Program-made: the position numbers and the translations under genes
In this document: positions 36,025-45,384 of the stretch, in pieces
Numbering within the stretch: position 1 is the stretch's first letter
How the letters are laid out: each line of letters opens with the position of its first letter
The notes under the pieces: model-generated
Told to the model about the DNA's origin: nothing
Databases searched by the model: none
The model's input: the letters and a program-made list of their open reading frames with translations, nothing else
Source: Nitrospiraceae bacterium
GTDB taxonomy: Bacteria > Nitrospirota > Thermodesulfovibrionia > UBA6902
Reading direction: 5' to 3'
Assembly (NCBI GenBank): GCA_020356065.1
Contig: CP070632.1
Coordinates: 964,122-1,026,322 of the forward strand
DNA length: 62,201 nucleotides

Positions 36025-36483
36025 TTGTTAAAAGTCAGGGATGTCCTCGAAACAAAAAATAAGGATATATGGACAATAACTCCGCTGGAAACAGCATATA
36101 GTGCTCTGGAAATAATGGCGGACAAGGATATAGGTGCTCTAATGGTCCTTGAACATGATCACGTAGTCGGTATTTTTTCCGAAAGAGACTATGCCCGCAA
36201 AGTAATTCTGAAAGGAAAATCCTCAAAGGAAACAATTGTTGCCGAGTTAATGACCACCCCGGTTTATACTGTAGACCCGGAAACGAGTGTTGATAAATGT
36301 ATGGCACTCATGACGGTAACACGAAACCGGCATTTGCCTGTGATCGCAGAGCATAAGCTGGTCGGTGTTGTCAGCTTAGGTGATGTTGTTAATACAATCA
36401 TAACAATACAGAAGATTGAGATCGAAGAACTGAAGGGACTTGTTTCCAGTGGCGGATACAGCAGTGAATGGACAGCCTCGTAA
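36025..36483 (+). CDS. Tandem CBS-domain protein
   Basis: Two CBS motifs fill the 152 residues (about 5-65 and 75-135; IGALMVLEHDHVVGIFSERDYARK and RHLPVIAEHKLVGVVSLGDVV). Such small proteins often bind adenine nucleotides and act as energy or redox sensors. The start is a TTG at 36025, supported by AGGAGG eleven bases upstream and the family's usual MxVxDVL beginning. Partner proteins are not evident. Confidence 0.9.
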   Translation: MLKVRDVLETKNKDIWTITPLETAYSALEIMADKDIGALMVLEHDHVVGIFSERDYARKVILKGKSSKETIVAELMTTPVYTVDPETSVDKCMALMTVTRNRHLPVIAEHKLVGVVSLGDVVNTIITIQKIEIEELKGLVSSGGYSSEWTAS

Positions 36484-36579
36484 AGAAAATTTCGAATTAC
36501 ATATTACAGATTTAAAATTACCACTGCTTCAACGCATCGAGTATAGAGGTTGACAAGATCCCCATTACGCATTGCCGTT

Positions 36580-37068
36580 CTACAGTTTATTAAGTGCCTG
36601 TACCTTTTTCCTGTCTTTTTTAGAAAGCTTTCCTGAGCAGCCTTTACGGGAACAGGGCAGGGCGTGATCGTCTTCAAAATCAAGAATACCTTCTGCCCCG
36701 AGGGCAGAAAGCATCCTGTTTTCAAATTGCTGTGAGGTAACAGCGGGCATATTATTTCTCAATGCATGGCCTGATACTTCATGGTCAGAACTTACAACAA
36801 TCCATGGAGTCGTTGATTCCGAGATAATTCTTTTGATTACAGTGTCAGCGTTTTCTGCAAGTCGGGAGTAGATGACGGTTACGTCTCGGGACCTGGTCTT
36901 TGTCTCGTCTTTGCCGCCTTCCTTCCATCCGTCAAAGACAATAGTAACATCATGGCCTCTCACTTTACAGTATTCCTGAAGCTGTTTAATGATTTCGTTT
37001 CGCGCCTTTTCAAGATTGCCGTGAGCGATTCCGATCAAATTGTAGCCGTCGATTAGTATTTTGGGCAT
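36580..37068 (-). CDS. NYN-domain ribonuclease-like protein (YacP/Rae1 family)
   Basis: The 162-residue protein has the NYN/PIN-like acidic sites: ILIDGYNLIG at the N-terminus, VFDGWKEGG in the middle and VVSSDHEVSG later. This matches YacP-like proteins (Rae1 of Bacillus cleaves ribosome-associated mRNA). The C-terminus has a short C-x(4)-C pair (CSRKGC) and a lysine-rich tail. It is a single gene on the minus strand, convergent with the CBS gene. Confidence 0.85.
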   Translation of the reverse strand: MPKILIDGYNLIGIAHGNLEKARNEIIKQLQEYCKVRGHDVTIVFDGWKEGGKDETKTRSRDVTVIYSRLAENADTVIKRIISESTTPWIVVSSDHEVSGHALRNNMPAVTSQQFENRMLSALGAEGILDFEDDHALPCSRKGCSGKLSKKDRKKVQALNKL

Positions 37069-37181
37069 AAGAAAAGATAATGGAAAATAAGGGAAATGTC
37101 AAAACTGGATTAATATGACAGGGCAGGGGCATGCCCGGCCCCTACAAAAAACAGACACAAAATAAAATAGAATGAGTTAAT

Positions 37182-37937
37182 TTATGGATAAAGGACTTTA
37201 TGTAACTTTTTTGCACTTTCTGCATTAAGCTCTTGAAGAGTATTATATTGAGCATCTGCTTTTTTCATATCACCTGAATTTTTATAGGTAAGAGCAAGAT
37301 TGTAATGTGCGACTGCATAATCCGGTTTGATCCTGATAGCCTGTTTGTAGGCATTAATTGAATCCTCATGCTTTCCTAATTTTCCATATATATATCCAAG
37401 GTTATAATATGCTTTTGCATGGTCAGGTTGAAGATAAATAACCGTTTTATAGGAAGTGATTGCTTTTTGAAAATTACCGGTCGATCTTTGTAAATGGGCA
37501 AGACTGTAATAGGCCTTTGTAAACTCAGGATTGATCCGTACAGCTTTTATATAGGAATCAATTGCTTCCTGATTCTTGAATAAAGATCTATAAGTAAGCC
37601 CGAGCTCATAATGAGCCTCTGCATAGTCAGACTTAATCTTTATTGCCTGTTCCAGGGCTTCAACCGATTCCTGCATTTTACCTGCTGATCTGTAGGCAAT
37701 CCCAAGATTGTTATATGCGACCGCATCATCAGGATTTACCTTGATTGCCTGTTTATAGGTGTCAACTGCTTCCTCATATTTCCCTGAATCTAGATACTCC
37801 TGTGCAAGGTTAATAAAATAATCAGCATCTTTAATTGCATTGTTATCGTTATCTGCCAGTGCATGGGAAGGAATACTAATTAACATACAAGCAATAAACA
37901 GGAGAATAAAGTTATGTTTGAATGAATAGAATATCAT
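37182..37937 (-). CDS. Exported TPR-repeat protein
   Basis: A signal peptide (1-28, ending SHALA) is followed by six consecutive 34-residue TPR units (about 37-242), each with the A-Y-x-N-L-G and P-D-Y style positions. It is a periplasmic or outer-membrane-attached scaffold for protein contacts. It lies 87 bp past the nuoG-like gene, but a strong terminator separates them, so it is likely transcribed separately or by read-through. Confidence 0.88.
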   Translation of the reverse strand: MIFYSFKHNFILLFIACMLISIPSHALADNDNNAIKDADYFINLAQEYLDSGKYEEAVDTYKQAIKVNPDDAVAYNNLGIAYRSAGKMQESVEALEQAIKIKSDYAEAHYELGLTYRSLFKNQEAIDSYIKAVRINPEFTKAYYSLAHLQRSTGNFQKAITSYKTVIYLQPDHAKAYYNLGYIYGKLGKHEDSINAYKQAIRIKPDYAVAHYNLALTYKNSGDMKKADAQYNTLQELNAESAKKLHKVLYP

Positions 37938-37960
37938 AAGAACTCCCTGCTATTTGTTTA

Positions 37961-37997
37961 AAAAAGGAGGATTTAACGTACCGTTAAATCCTCCTTG
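37961..37997 (-). terminator. Strong rho-independent terminator of the CODH/ACS operon
   Basis: On the minus strand a perfect 15-bp stem (37997-37983 with 37979-37965, arms AAGGAGGATTTAACG and its complement) has a 3-nt loop and is followed by six T residues. It starts 28 bp after the nuoG-like stop. The stem embeds an AAGGAGG sequence. Confidence 0.85.
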
Positions 37998-38024
37998 GTA
38001 AATATCATTGTATTGGTTAAAGCA

Positions 38025-40034
38025 TTATGCAGGCTGTGCTTCTTTTAACCACAGAAGTCTTGAGTGGTTGATCACAGATGCATTTAACGTGTCCACAAGC
38101 TCTGCCGCGTTTGCATCAAGACCCTGTTTTTTCTCAAAGGCCGTAAACTTTGCCTTCTGGCTTACCTGAAATGCCTTTTTCATCTCAGCAGCCGACTCCT
38201 TGACAGGTTTGTTCATGGCTTTCGAAAGCTCCATGAAGATCGTCTTGTGCTGTTTTGAATCACCGGCAGGTGCCATGGCGCTTTTTAGGTCTTTTGCTTT
38301 GCCCAGATAGCTGATTATTGAGCCTGCTGATTCAACCGGAGCAGCTGCAGGAAGAATAACATCAGCCACTTTTGCAAGATCAGTCATGTATGAAGTCTGG
38401 GCAATGATAAAACCTGACTTAGGCTTTTTGCTGATGGGAAGTTCTCCGATTGCATAAAGAACATCAACACCACCTGAAGCCATTTCACTGAACGTCTTGC
38501 CCTTTGCAGTCAGACCCAGGGACATGACACCTTTTGCATTAGCCTCCAGGGGTACTGCGGTAACCTTGATGTCAGCGGCAAGAGAAAGGTTTCTCGCGGC
38601 GCTGAAAAGGGAAGGGGAACACAGTATTGCTGTGTTTTCCGCTTTTATTATCAACTCAGCAGCCTTTGCCATATCTTCAGACACTGTCTCCCCTGATACG
38701 GCATCAATAAGTTTTTTATCAGCTTTAGCACCAGCGTCTATGAGGGCTTTTGCGAGCTGGGAAAGAGATGTTGCCTCATTACCCTTTATATTAACTGTTG
38801 CTGCTGAACCTAACCTGGTGTCATCAGCATTAATGGTAATCAGCTTTGCCCCTCTAGCAACACTCTTTCTAACGCCTGCGTCAAGGGCCGGAAGTACTCT
38901 GTCCCACTGCGAGGGGTTGAGTCCCGCAACAACTATTGTATTAAGGGCATCGAGATGTATTTGGTCAGAGAGCTTCATGGAATCAACATCTGCGTAAAGA
39001 CTTGCTGTTGTATCTATATTTTTGGTCTTGATTACATCAGAGGCCAGCTTTGCAAGTACAAACGCGTCCTGGTTAAGGATTCCAGCGGTGCTGATGATGC
39101 CTGAATTTTTTGAATCTTTTAACTTTGCTGCTGCAAGAGAAAGCGCATCATCCCATGAAGCTTCCTCGAGTTTTCCATTTTTCCTGATCAAAGGGCTCGT
39201 GACCCGAGCATCTGAACCGACCGCATCAAATCCAAAACGTCCGATGGCACAGATATAATTCTCTACAGAACCATCTTCACCGCCAGCTTTGACCTTGACA
39301 ACAGCGCCTTCACTTGTGCTAACCGATATGTCACATCCGTTTCCGCAGGAAAGACATACAGATTTTGAAGTTTCATATTCCCACTCCCTGCCTTTTCTCC
39401 ACCTGTCTGCCTCCAGCAGGGCATTTACCGGGCAGGCATCTACACAGCTTCCGCAGAAGGTACATTCGGATTCCTGAAGAGGTTTGTCCATGGCAGTGGC
39501 CACTTTTGCACCAACGCCCCTACCCATGAAATCAAGTACGTTCGTTCCCTGCTCTTTGCAGACCCTTACGCATCTTGCACAGAGAACGCAGTAATCAGGA
39601 TCTCTTTTGATGAAAGGATTGGCTTCATCAACGGGGTATCCGAATTTCTTTCTCGTCAGGCTTGATTCCTTTACCTCAAAATCATATGCATACTGCTGAA
39701 GATTACATACTCCTGCCTTTGTGCATGTCATGCAGTCAAGGGGATGCATCGAGAGAATAAGATCAATAATGAATTTTCTCATCTCCTGGATTTCTTCCGT
39801 GGATGTGTTCACAACCATGCCTTCTTTGGCTTTCGTAATACACCCTACTACCGGACCTTTACCTCCTTCAACATCTATGAGGCAGAGTCTGCAGGCGCCT
39901 ATACCCCTCATACCCTTAAGGTAACAGAGATTCGGGATATGAATTCCAACGGAAGCTGCTGCTTCGATGAGGTTTGTCCCCTCCGGGACTTTGGCCTCTT
40001 TTCCGTCTATTGACAGAGTTATGTTTTTGGACAT
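38025..40034 (-). CDS. NuoG/formate-dehydrogenase-like iron-sulfur and molybdopterin-fold subunit
   Basis: The N-terminus is a [2Fe-2S] ferredoxin domain (GACRLCLIDVEG and later VVGC). A His-Cys [4Fe-4S] region follows (HPLDCMTCTKAGVC), then two more [4Fe-4S] motifs (CVLCARCVRVC, CTFCGSCVDAC). A CLSCGNGC cluster precedes a shortened molybdopterin-oxidoreductase fold. No Cys/Sec ligand for molybdenum is evident, so the last part is probably structural, as in NuoG. I chose ATG 40034 (GGAGGGGG upstream). It is the last gene of the operon and likely links the NuoF-type diaphorase to CODH/ACS or a ferredoxin. Confidence 0.85.
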   Translation of the reverse strand: MSKNITLSIDGKEAKVPEGTNLIEAAASVGIHIPNLCYLKGMRGIGACRLCLIDVEGGKGPVVGCITKAKEGMVVNTSTEEIQEMRKFIIDLILSMHPLDCMTCTKAGVCNLQQYAYDFEVKESSLTRKKFGYPVDEANPFIKRDPDYCVLCARCVRVCKEQGTNVLDFMGRGVGAKVATAMDKPLQESECTFCGSCVDACPVNALLEADRWRKGREWEYETSKSVCLSCGNGCDISVSTSEGAVVKVKAGGEDGSVENYICAIGRFGFDAVGSDARVTSPLIRKNGKLEEASWDDALSLAAAKLKDSKNSGIISTAGILNQDAFVLAKLASDVIKTKNIDTTASLYADVDSMKLSDQIHLDALNTIVVAGLNPSQWDRVLPALDAGVRKSVARGAKLITINADDTRLGSAATVNIKGNEATSLSQLAKALIDAGAKADKKLIDAVSGETVSEDMAKAAELIIKAENTAILCSPSLFSAARNLSLAADIKVTAVPLEANAKGVMSLGLTAKGKTFSEMASGGVDVLYAIGELPISKKPKSGFIIAQTSYMTDLAKVADVILPAAAPVESAGSIISYLGKAKDLKSAMAPAGDSKQHKTIFMELSKAMNKPVKESAAEMKKAFQVSQKAKFTAFEKKQGLDANAAELVDTLNASVINHSRLLWLKEAQPA

Positions 40035-40101
40035 GTAAACCCCCTCCATAATAATTTCAAATTATAAATTACAAAAACGTAATGCTTAACACGTCACGAA
40101 A

Positions 40102-40707
40102 TTATGCTTCTACTTTTTCAGATTCTGCCATTTCTTTTGCAGTAACAGTTTTGACCGCGTCAAACCGGCATACTTTCAAGCATTCACCGCACTTTGTGCA
40201 TCTCTTCTGGACTATTTCATAAGGAAGGTAGCCGGAATAATAGGGTTTTTTCTTTTCGCCAAGAATTGCATTGTCCTTACATGCTTCAAGACAATCCCCA
40301 CACATGGTGCAGTTTTCGGGAATGATCATATATCTGGTGAATTCCATACATTCATTTTTCTGACAGACACCGGTCACATGGTTAGCAAGATCATTGAGAT
40401 CAACGTCCTCCTGCAAATATTTCGCTGTGTCTTTGCCCTTTTTGCACATGGAAGCTTCACTCATAACATCTGCGATCTTTCTGACAGCAGCTATGTCCTC
40501 TTCAGTTGCGGAGCCATCAGTGAGTCTCTTAAGTCTGATCTGTGCTTCATACGACCCCATGGAACAGGGGAAGCATCTCCCGCACATGGGTTCAGCAAGG
40601 AATTCCTCAACAAATGTGAGCGCTTTCTGCACCGCACACTGTTTCTCATCGGCCTTTGCCTTGACATCTTCCATTTTAACTGCTTTCTTTTTGTTTTCTT
40701 CGCTCAT
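40102..40707 (-). CDS. Iron-sulfur protein with NuoF-type [4Fe-4S] region and two ferredoxin clusters
   Basis: Residues about 38-85 resemble the C-terminal iron-sulfur region of NuoF (EPMCGRCFPCSMGSYEAQIRL). The second half has two [4Fe-4S] motifs (CTMCGDCLEACKD, CTKCGECLKVCRFDA). It has no flavin domain. It may be an electron-wire subunit between the NuoF-like and NuoG-like proteins encoded on either side. The gene lies between them in the operon; a repeat hairpin fills the spacer upstream. Confidence 0.82.
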   Translation of the reverse strand: MSEENKKKAVKMEDVKAKADEKQCAVQKALTFVEEFLAEPMCGRCFPCSMGSYEAQIRLKRLTDGSATEEDIAAVRKIADVMSEASMCKKGKDTAKYLQEDVDLNDLANHVTGVCQKNECMEFTRYMIIPENCTMCGDCLEACKDNAILGEKKKPYYSGYLPYEIVQKRCTKCGECLKVCRFDAVKTVTAKEMAESEKVEA

Positions 40708-40740
40708 TGCCTTTTCCCTTATAGCTTATAAATTACTGCA

Positions 40741-40816
40741 TAATTAGTAGTTGGTAGCTAGTAGTTCGTAGTCATGTAAAAAAAGACTATGTCTTTGCCT
40801 CCTAACTTCTAACTCC
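40741..40816. repeat. Intergenic word-repeat hairpin (TAGTAGTT/AACTTCTA)
   Basis: The left side repeats TAGTAGTTGG, TAGCTAGTAGTTCG and TAG. The right side has CCTAACTTCTAACTCC, the approximate reverse complement, and runs into the end of the nuoF-like gene, overlapping its stop codon. It belongs to the same style of elements as at 6511 and 50511. Confidence 0.5.
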
Positions 40817-42688
40817 TTTCTTTTGTCTTCTGTGTTTTTCCACTTTCACCGCTTCAGTAGGACATACAGAATAGCAGGCTTTGCATTTTGTACAGTAGTC
40901 CTGATCAATAAAGAATCTATTCCTTGTTTCTCTGACTGCTCCAAAGGCACATGCCTGCTTGCAGAGTCCGCAGAGAATGCAGTTTTCACTGTCTATTCTG
41001 AATAATCCGAGACCGCTGCATGCCTTTGCGCGGCAATACTTATCATAAATATGCTCTTCATACTCTTCCCTGAAATACTTGATAGTGGTAAGTACAGGAT
41101 TAGGTGCACTGTTTCCAAGACCGCACAGAGAACCCTTGACGATTTTCTTTCCAAGTTCTTCGAGGCTTTCAAGATCACCATGTTCTCCATTGCCTGAAGT
41201 AATCTTCTCCAGTATCTGCAGCATCTGGTATGTACCTATCCTGCAGGGAGGGCATTTTCCGCAGGACTCGGACTGCGTAAAGGAAAGAAAGAATTTTGCA
41301 ACATCTACCATGCAGGTATCCTCATCCATCACAACCATACCGCCTGATCCCATCATTGATCCTACTTTCCAGAGAGAGTCAAAATCAACAGGAAGGTCAA
41401 GATGTTCAGCAGGGATACAGCCTCCTGATGGACCTCCTGTCTGTACCGCCTTGAATTCTTTGTCATTGAGAATACCACCGCCTATTTCATAGATGATTTC
41501 TCTTAATGTAATACCCATCGGTACCTCAACAAGTCCGGTGTTCTTGACTTTACCGGTCAGTGCAAACACCTTTGTCCCCGGGGAATTCTTTGTGCCGATC
41601 GAGAGGAAGTGATCGGATCCTTTATCAATAATAACAGGCACACAGGCGTATGTTTCAATATTATTAAGATTGCTCGGATACCCCCATGGTCCACCGCCGG
41701 GTTCAGAAAGTCTTGGAGGCCTTGGTCTCGGGAATCCCCGTTCACCCTCAATGGATGCTACAAGTGCTGTTGACTCACCGCAGACAAATGCCCCTGCACC
41801 TTCCCTGATATTCATGGTGAAACTGAAATCAGTACCAAGGATATTCTTGCCGAGAAGCCCTTTCTCCACTGCCTGGTCTATAGCTATCTGCAGGTTTTTG
41901 ACCGCAAGAGGGTACTCATGTCTGACATAAATGATTCCGTACTGACCGCCCATTGCGTAAGCACAGAGCGCCATTCCCTCGAGAAGAGAATGGGGATCAC
42001 CCTCCATGATAGACCTGTCCATAAATGCTCCGGGGTCACCTTCATCACCGTTTGCCACGACAAATTTTATATCTCCGGGAGCGCCTTTGACATGTTTCCA
42101 TTTTCTGCCAGCCGGAAATCCTGCACCACCCCTGCCTCTGAGGTTGGCTTTATCAACTTCTTCCATAACGTCATCAGGGGTCATGGACGAAAGTGCTTTT
42201 TCAAGACCTGCATATCCTCCCACAGCAATAAAATGATCGATATTATTTGGATCAACAACACCGTTATTTCTTAAAGCTATCCTGACCTGCTTTTTGTAAA
42301 ACGGTATATCAACCATCTCAGGAATGGGTTCAGTAAGAATATTGTCCCTGTACAGTCCCTGCCTGAATGGCATATTGCCCAGCATGGAATAACTCATGAT
42401 GGAAGAAACATTCTCGGGTTTTGTTCTCTGGTAAAAGATATTTATGGGTTCGACTTTTAGTACAGGACCTTTCTGACAGATACCCTGACAACCTGTTTTC
42501 ACTATCTCAACCTCAACGCCTGAGTTTGCTGCTTCTTTTTCAAATGAGTCAATGACTTTATATGCCCCTGTTGCCGTACATGCGGTGCCACAACAGACCC
42601 TTGCCCTTAAGGCATCAGGTTGAAACGTCTCCTTTTTGAGTTTTTCCCTTAACTCTTTAAGCTCATTAACACTGTTTAGTTTTGCCAT
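40802..42688 (-). CDS. NuoF/HndC-like NAD(P)H-binding flavin and iron-sulfur subunit
   Basis: A thioredoxin-like [2Fe-2S] domain opens the protein (CCGTACTATGAY and later TGCQGICQKGP). The NuoF FMN/NADH domain follows (LRGRGGAGFPAGRKW, GDEGDPGAFMDR). Then come the [4Fe-4S] SESCGKCPPCRIG site and two C-terminal ferredoxin clusters (CILCGLCKQAC, CTKCKACYSVC). This is the layout of HndC/HydB-type diaphorases in bifurcating hydrogenases and formate dehydrogenases. At 628 residues it is full length. It should exchange electrons between NAD(P)H and Fe-S partners. Encoded between the NuoE-like gene and the ferredoxin-like gene. Confidence 0.92.
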   Translation of the reverse strand: MAKLNSVNELKELREKLKKETFQPDALRARVCCGTACTATGAYKVIDSFEKEAANSGVEVEIVKTGCQGICQKGPVLKVEPINIFYQRTKPENVSSIMSYSMLGNMPFRQGLYRDNILTEPIPEMVDIPFYKKQVRIALRNNGVVDPNNIDHFIAVGGYAGLEKALSSMTPDDVMEEVDKANLRGRGGAGFPAGRKWKHVKGAPGDIKFVVANGDEGDPGAFMDRSIMEGDPHSLLEGMALCAYAMGGQYGIIYVRHEYPLAVKNLQIAIDQAVEKGLLGKNILGTDFSFTMNIREGAGAFVCGESTALVASIEGERGFPRPRPPRLSEPGGGPWGYPSNLNNIETYACVPVIIDKGSDHFLSIGTKNSPGTKVFALTGKVKNTGLVEVPMGITLREIIYEIGGGILNDKEFKAVQTGGPSGGCIPAEHLDLPVDFDSLWKVGSMMGSGGMVVMDEDTCMVDVAKFFLSFTQSESCGKCPPCRIGTYQMLQILEKITSGNGEHGDLESLEELGKKIVKGSLCGLGNSAPNPVLTTIKYFREEYEEHIYDKYCRAKACSGLGLFRIDSENCILCGLCKQACAFGAVRETRNRFFIDQDYCTKCKACYSVCPTEAVKVEKHRRQKKGVRS

Positions 42689-42707
42689 ATCTCCACCTTG
42701 TTAAATA

Positions 42708-42801
42708 TTGTTCAAAGTTGTTTAAGATTGTTTAACATTGTTCAAAATTGTTTTTCTAAAACGTATAACTATTTTGAACTCTATTGAACAATGTTTAACT
42801 T
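42708..42801. repeat. Tandem decamer GTTYAANATT followed by its reverse complement
   Basis: Four to five adjoining decamers (GTTCAAAGTT, GTTTAAGATT, GTTTAACATT, GTTCAAAATT) are followed by three in the opposite sense (ATTTTGAAC, CTATTGAAC, AATGTTTAAC). RNA across the nuoE-nuoF spacer would form one long AT-rich hairpin. Confidence 0.8.
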
Positions 42802-42815
42802 ACTTATAAATTAAA

Positions 42816-43322
42816 CTATTCATCATCCGCTGCCGTTTTAACTGTATCGTCTTCCCTGATATTCTCGATCATAACAGACAGGGATGTATCGTCGATTTCG
42901 CCTACAATATTTTCATTAACAGTAGCAACAGGTGCCAGACCGCAGCATCCGATACAGCCGACTGTCTCGAGCGTCATGGCAAGATCTTCTGTTGTTTCAC
43001 CCTCTTTAATTTTAAATTCGTCTTTCAACCTGCTCATCACCTCACCTGCGCCACGAACATGACATGCTGTTCCGGTGCAGACCCTGACGATTTTTCTGCC
43101 GCGGGGTGTAAAGTAAAACTGTTTGTAAAATGTTGCGGTACTGTAAACATCAGACATGGCGATGCCGAGGTTTTTTGAGAGCTTCATCAGTTCTTCTTGT
43201 GGAAGATAGTTATGCTCTTCCTGAATCTGCTGGAAGGCATGAATCAGGATACCTCTCTTCTTCTCTGTCTCCGTTAAAACCTCAGCTACGTGGCCAAGTA
43301 CTTCATTAGCGTTCAGCGTCAT
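42816..43322 (-). CDS. NuoE/HndA-like thioredoxin-fold [2Fe-2S] subunit
   Basis: The 168-residue protein has the NuoE pattern: an N-terminal helical part (GILIHAFQQIQEEHNYLPQ) and a [2Fe-2S] thioredoxin fold with CTGTACHVRG and later CIGCCGLAP ligands. It is the small partner of the NuoF-like protein. The start has GGAGG upstream and overlaps the cooS end by 17 bp, which ties the diaphorase module to CO dehydrogenase in one transcript. Confidence 0.92.
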   Translation of the reverse strand: MTLNANEVLGHVAEVLTETEKKRGILIHAFQQIQEEHNYLPQEELMKLSKNLGIAMSDVYSTATFYKQFYFTPRGRKIVRVCTGTACHVRGAGEVMSRLKDEFKIKEGETTEDLAMTLETVGCIGCCGLAPVATVNENIVGEIDDTSLSVMIENIREDDTVKTAADDE

Positions 43323-45309
43323 TTATACCTCCTACACCTGCATGCGGTGTAATTACTCTTCTGGCAGCCATATCCATGAGCACCCTCTCTGCACCGAATT
43401 TTCCGGGTTCGTATTTCCTGAGCTTGAGAGCTTCTCTTGCCTTGTCTATATAGTCGAGCGCCATGGCAAGCATTTTCTCCGGATCAGGCTCAAAATGCAT
43501 GGCTCCCATGTATCTTTCCATCCAGACCTCGGTCATGATTCTTGTAACTTCTTTACTGGCGCCCACCGGGGATTCTCCGCCGAAGATGACCGGAACTCCG
43601 GAAGCCGCGAAATAGACTCCAATTGCTATTGCCTTTTCAGACATCCATTCAGGAGCAATACCTACCGCAGGCATACCGCCGATCTCATCGGAGAGTCCGC
43701 CTTCCTTGGCCATATTAGTTGCAATGGTAAGAATTCTTGAATTATCAACACATGCTCCAAGGTGAAGAATAGGCGGAATTCCTATAGCTTCACAGACCTC
43801 TCTGAGACCGGGACCGGCATTCTCCAATGCCATTTCCGGAGTGAGATATCCGGCGGATCCGCAGGCAGCTGACCCGCAGCCTGTTGAAACAATAAGCACG
43901 TCGTTTTTGATTAACTCTCTTGCGATGTATTTATGAATACCTGTTGACGCAACCCGCGGATTGTCACAACCGGCCAGTCCAACGACTCCGCGCACTCTGC
44001 CGGCTGCAATTGCATCATTTAACGGTCTGTAGGATCCACGCCATTTTCCGCCCTGCATATACTCGATATATTCGTCTGAGAAGCCGCCGATAAGAGGAAA
44101 CTTTTCAGATATATGACTTCCCTCTTTTGTCCTGTTTGGAAAATTGTCACAGGCGAGCTTTAAGATCTCCCTTGCTGTCTTGTTAGGATGATGTTCGTCA
44201 TGCTCTATGTGGATGGCGTCCTGGATCATTGCCTTCGGACTCGTCGTGATGATCTTCGTATGAAACTTTTTGGACAGCTGAGTAATCGCCGGCATAATGC
44301 ACTGTACATCTACTGAAAGAGCATCAATCAGACCGGTCATGATGCCAAGTTCCTGGTTTGTGAATCCACCGGCAGTGGGGATCCCGTGTCTCATCAGCAC
44401 CTCATTTGCAGTACAGCACATTCCGCCGATATTAATTCCTTTCGCCCCTTTCGATTTTGCGTAATCGATCATTTCCTGTGATGAGCCGACCTCAACTATG
44501 GCTTCTGCAAGGGTAGGTTCATGGCCATGGACCACCATGTTGACTTCATCTTCCTTGAATATGCCGAAACTTGCTTCAGCCTTAATAGGCATGGGTGTTC
44601 CAAAGAGTATGTCTGTTATGTCAGTGGAGATCATGCATCCGCCCCACCCATCGGCAAGAGCTGTTCTCAAGCCCTGTGTCAGAAGGTGGTCAGGATCATG
44701 GTCAACACCGACAGCGGTACGGTGCATTGTTTCTACAACCTCTCTGTCTATACCGCGGGGGGTTATGCCGTATTTCTTCCATCTCTCCTGTGTTTTTTCC
44801 GGAGCCCTCTTGCAATAGTTGAGCTCACCATTCTGACGGCCGAAGTCCTGGAGAAATGTTTCCGCTACATCTTTTGCAACCTCGTTGACTTCCCTTCCTT
44901 CAAATTCAATATCGAGGATGCCTGCAACCTTATAGAGCTTTCTTACATCCTTGATTTTGAAGTCAGTTGTTTCACCGGTTGCAACTGCCAGGAGCGTATT
45001 GGCCATGTCCCGGGAATGGTCTGAATGGGCGGAGGTGCCGGCAGCGATCATACGCAAAAAATTTCTGGCTGCAACGGTTGCAAGTGTAGCTCCGCACACG
45101 CCCCTTGCTTCTTCTTCTGCGTTCTTACCAACGAGTCTGCATGGTCCCATGTGACATACCCTGCAGCAGGCGCCTGTCTCACCGATAGGGCAGGGCTTGA
45201 GCCTGTCTGCACGGTCAAAGCATGTTTCCATTTCATGGGACTCACCCCATTCAATTATTTCTTCAGCTGAAGATCCTGCACTCTTAACTGGTTTGTTATG
45301 GTTGCTCAT
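43306..45309 (-). CDS. cooS: Anaerobic carbon monoxide dehydrogenase catalytic subunit (CooS/AcsA)
   Basis: This Ni-Fe enzyme interconverts CO and CO2. The N-terminal Cys set for the B and D clusters is visible (CPIGETGACCRVCHMGPCRLVG). C-cluster ligands lie in the later segments GGMCCTANE, GLAGCDNPR, STGCGSAACG and HLGACVDNSR. Length 667 is typical. GGAGGTAAT precedes the ATG. It sits directly after acsB and should form the bifunctional CODH/ACS complex, reducing CO2 to CO for acetyl-CoA synthesis, or the reverse. Nickel loading is likely helped by CooC encoded at the head of the operon. Confidence 0.96.
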   Translation of the reverse strand: MSNHNKPVKSAGSSAEEIIEWGESHEMETCFDRADRLKPCPIGETGACCRVCHMGPCRLVGKNAEEEARGVCGATLATVAARNFLRMIAAGTSAHSDHSRDMANTLLAVATGETTDFKIKDVRKLYKVAGILDIEFEGREVNEVAKDVAETFLQDFGRQNGELNYCKRAPEKTQERWKKYGITPRGIDREVVETMHRTAVGVDHDPDHLLTQGLRTALADGWGGCMISTDITDILFGTPMPIKAEASFGIFKEDEVNMVVHGHEPTLAEAIVEVGSSQEMIDYAKSKGAKGINIGGMCCTANEVLMRHGIPTAGGFTNQELGIMTGLIDALSVDVQCIMPAITQLSKKFHTKIITTSPKAMIQDAIHIEHDEHHPNKTAREILKLACDNFPNRTKEGSHISEKFPLIGGFSDEYIEYMQGGKWRGSYRPLNDAIAAGRVRGVVGLAGCDNPRVASTGIHKYIARELIKNDVLIVSTGCGSAACGSAGYLTPEMALENAGPGLREVCEAIGIPPILHLGACVDNSRILTIATNMAKEGGLSDEIGGMPAVGIAPEWMSEKAIAIGVYFAASGVPVIFGGESPVGASKEVTRIMTEVWMERYMGAMHFEPDPEKMLAMALDYIDKAREALKLRKYEPGKFGAERVLMDMAARRVITPHAGVGGINDAER

Positions 45310-45325
45310 ATTACCTCCATAATAT

Positions 45326-45384
45326 CATGATGAGTAATGTGTGATGAGTAACGGGAATATTTTTTTCTCTACTCGTTACTATCT
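45326..45384. repeat. Intergenic word-repeat hairpin (GATGAGTAA)
   Basis: TGATGAGTAATG and GTGATGAGTAACG are tandem words. CTACTCGTTACTATC on the other side is the approximate reverse complement, around a T-rich centre. It occupies the acsB-cooS spacer. Confidence 0.5.

Noticed and set aside
38025-40034. NuoG-like protein as a Sec formate dehydrogenase
   Set aside because: No in-frame TGA and no Cys/Sec at the molybdenum ligand position; the fold is NuoG-like.
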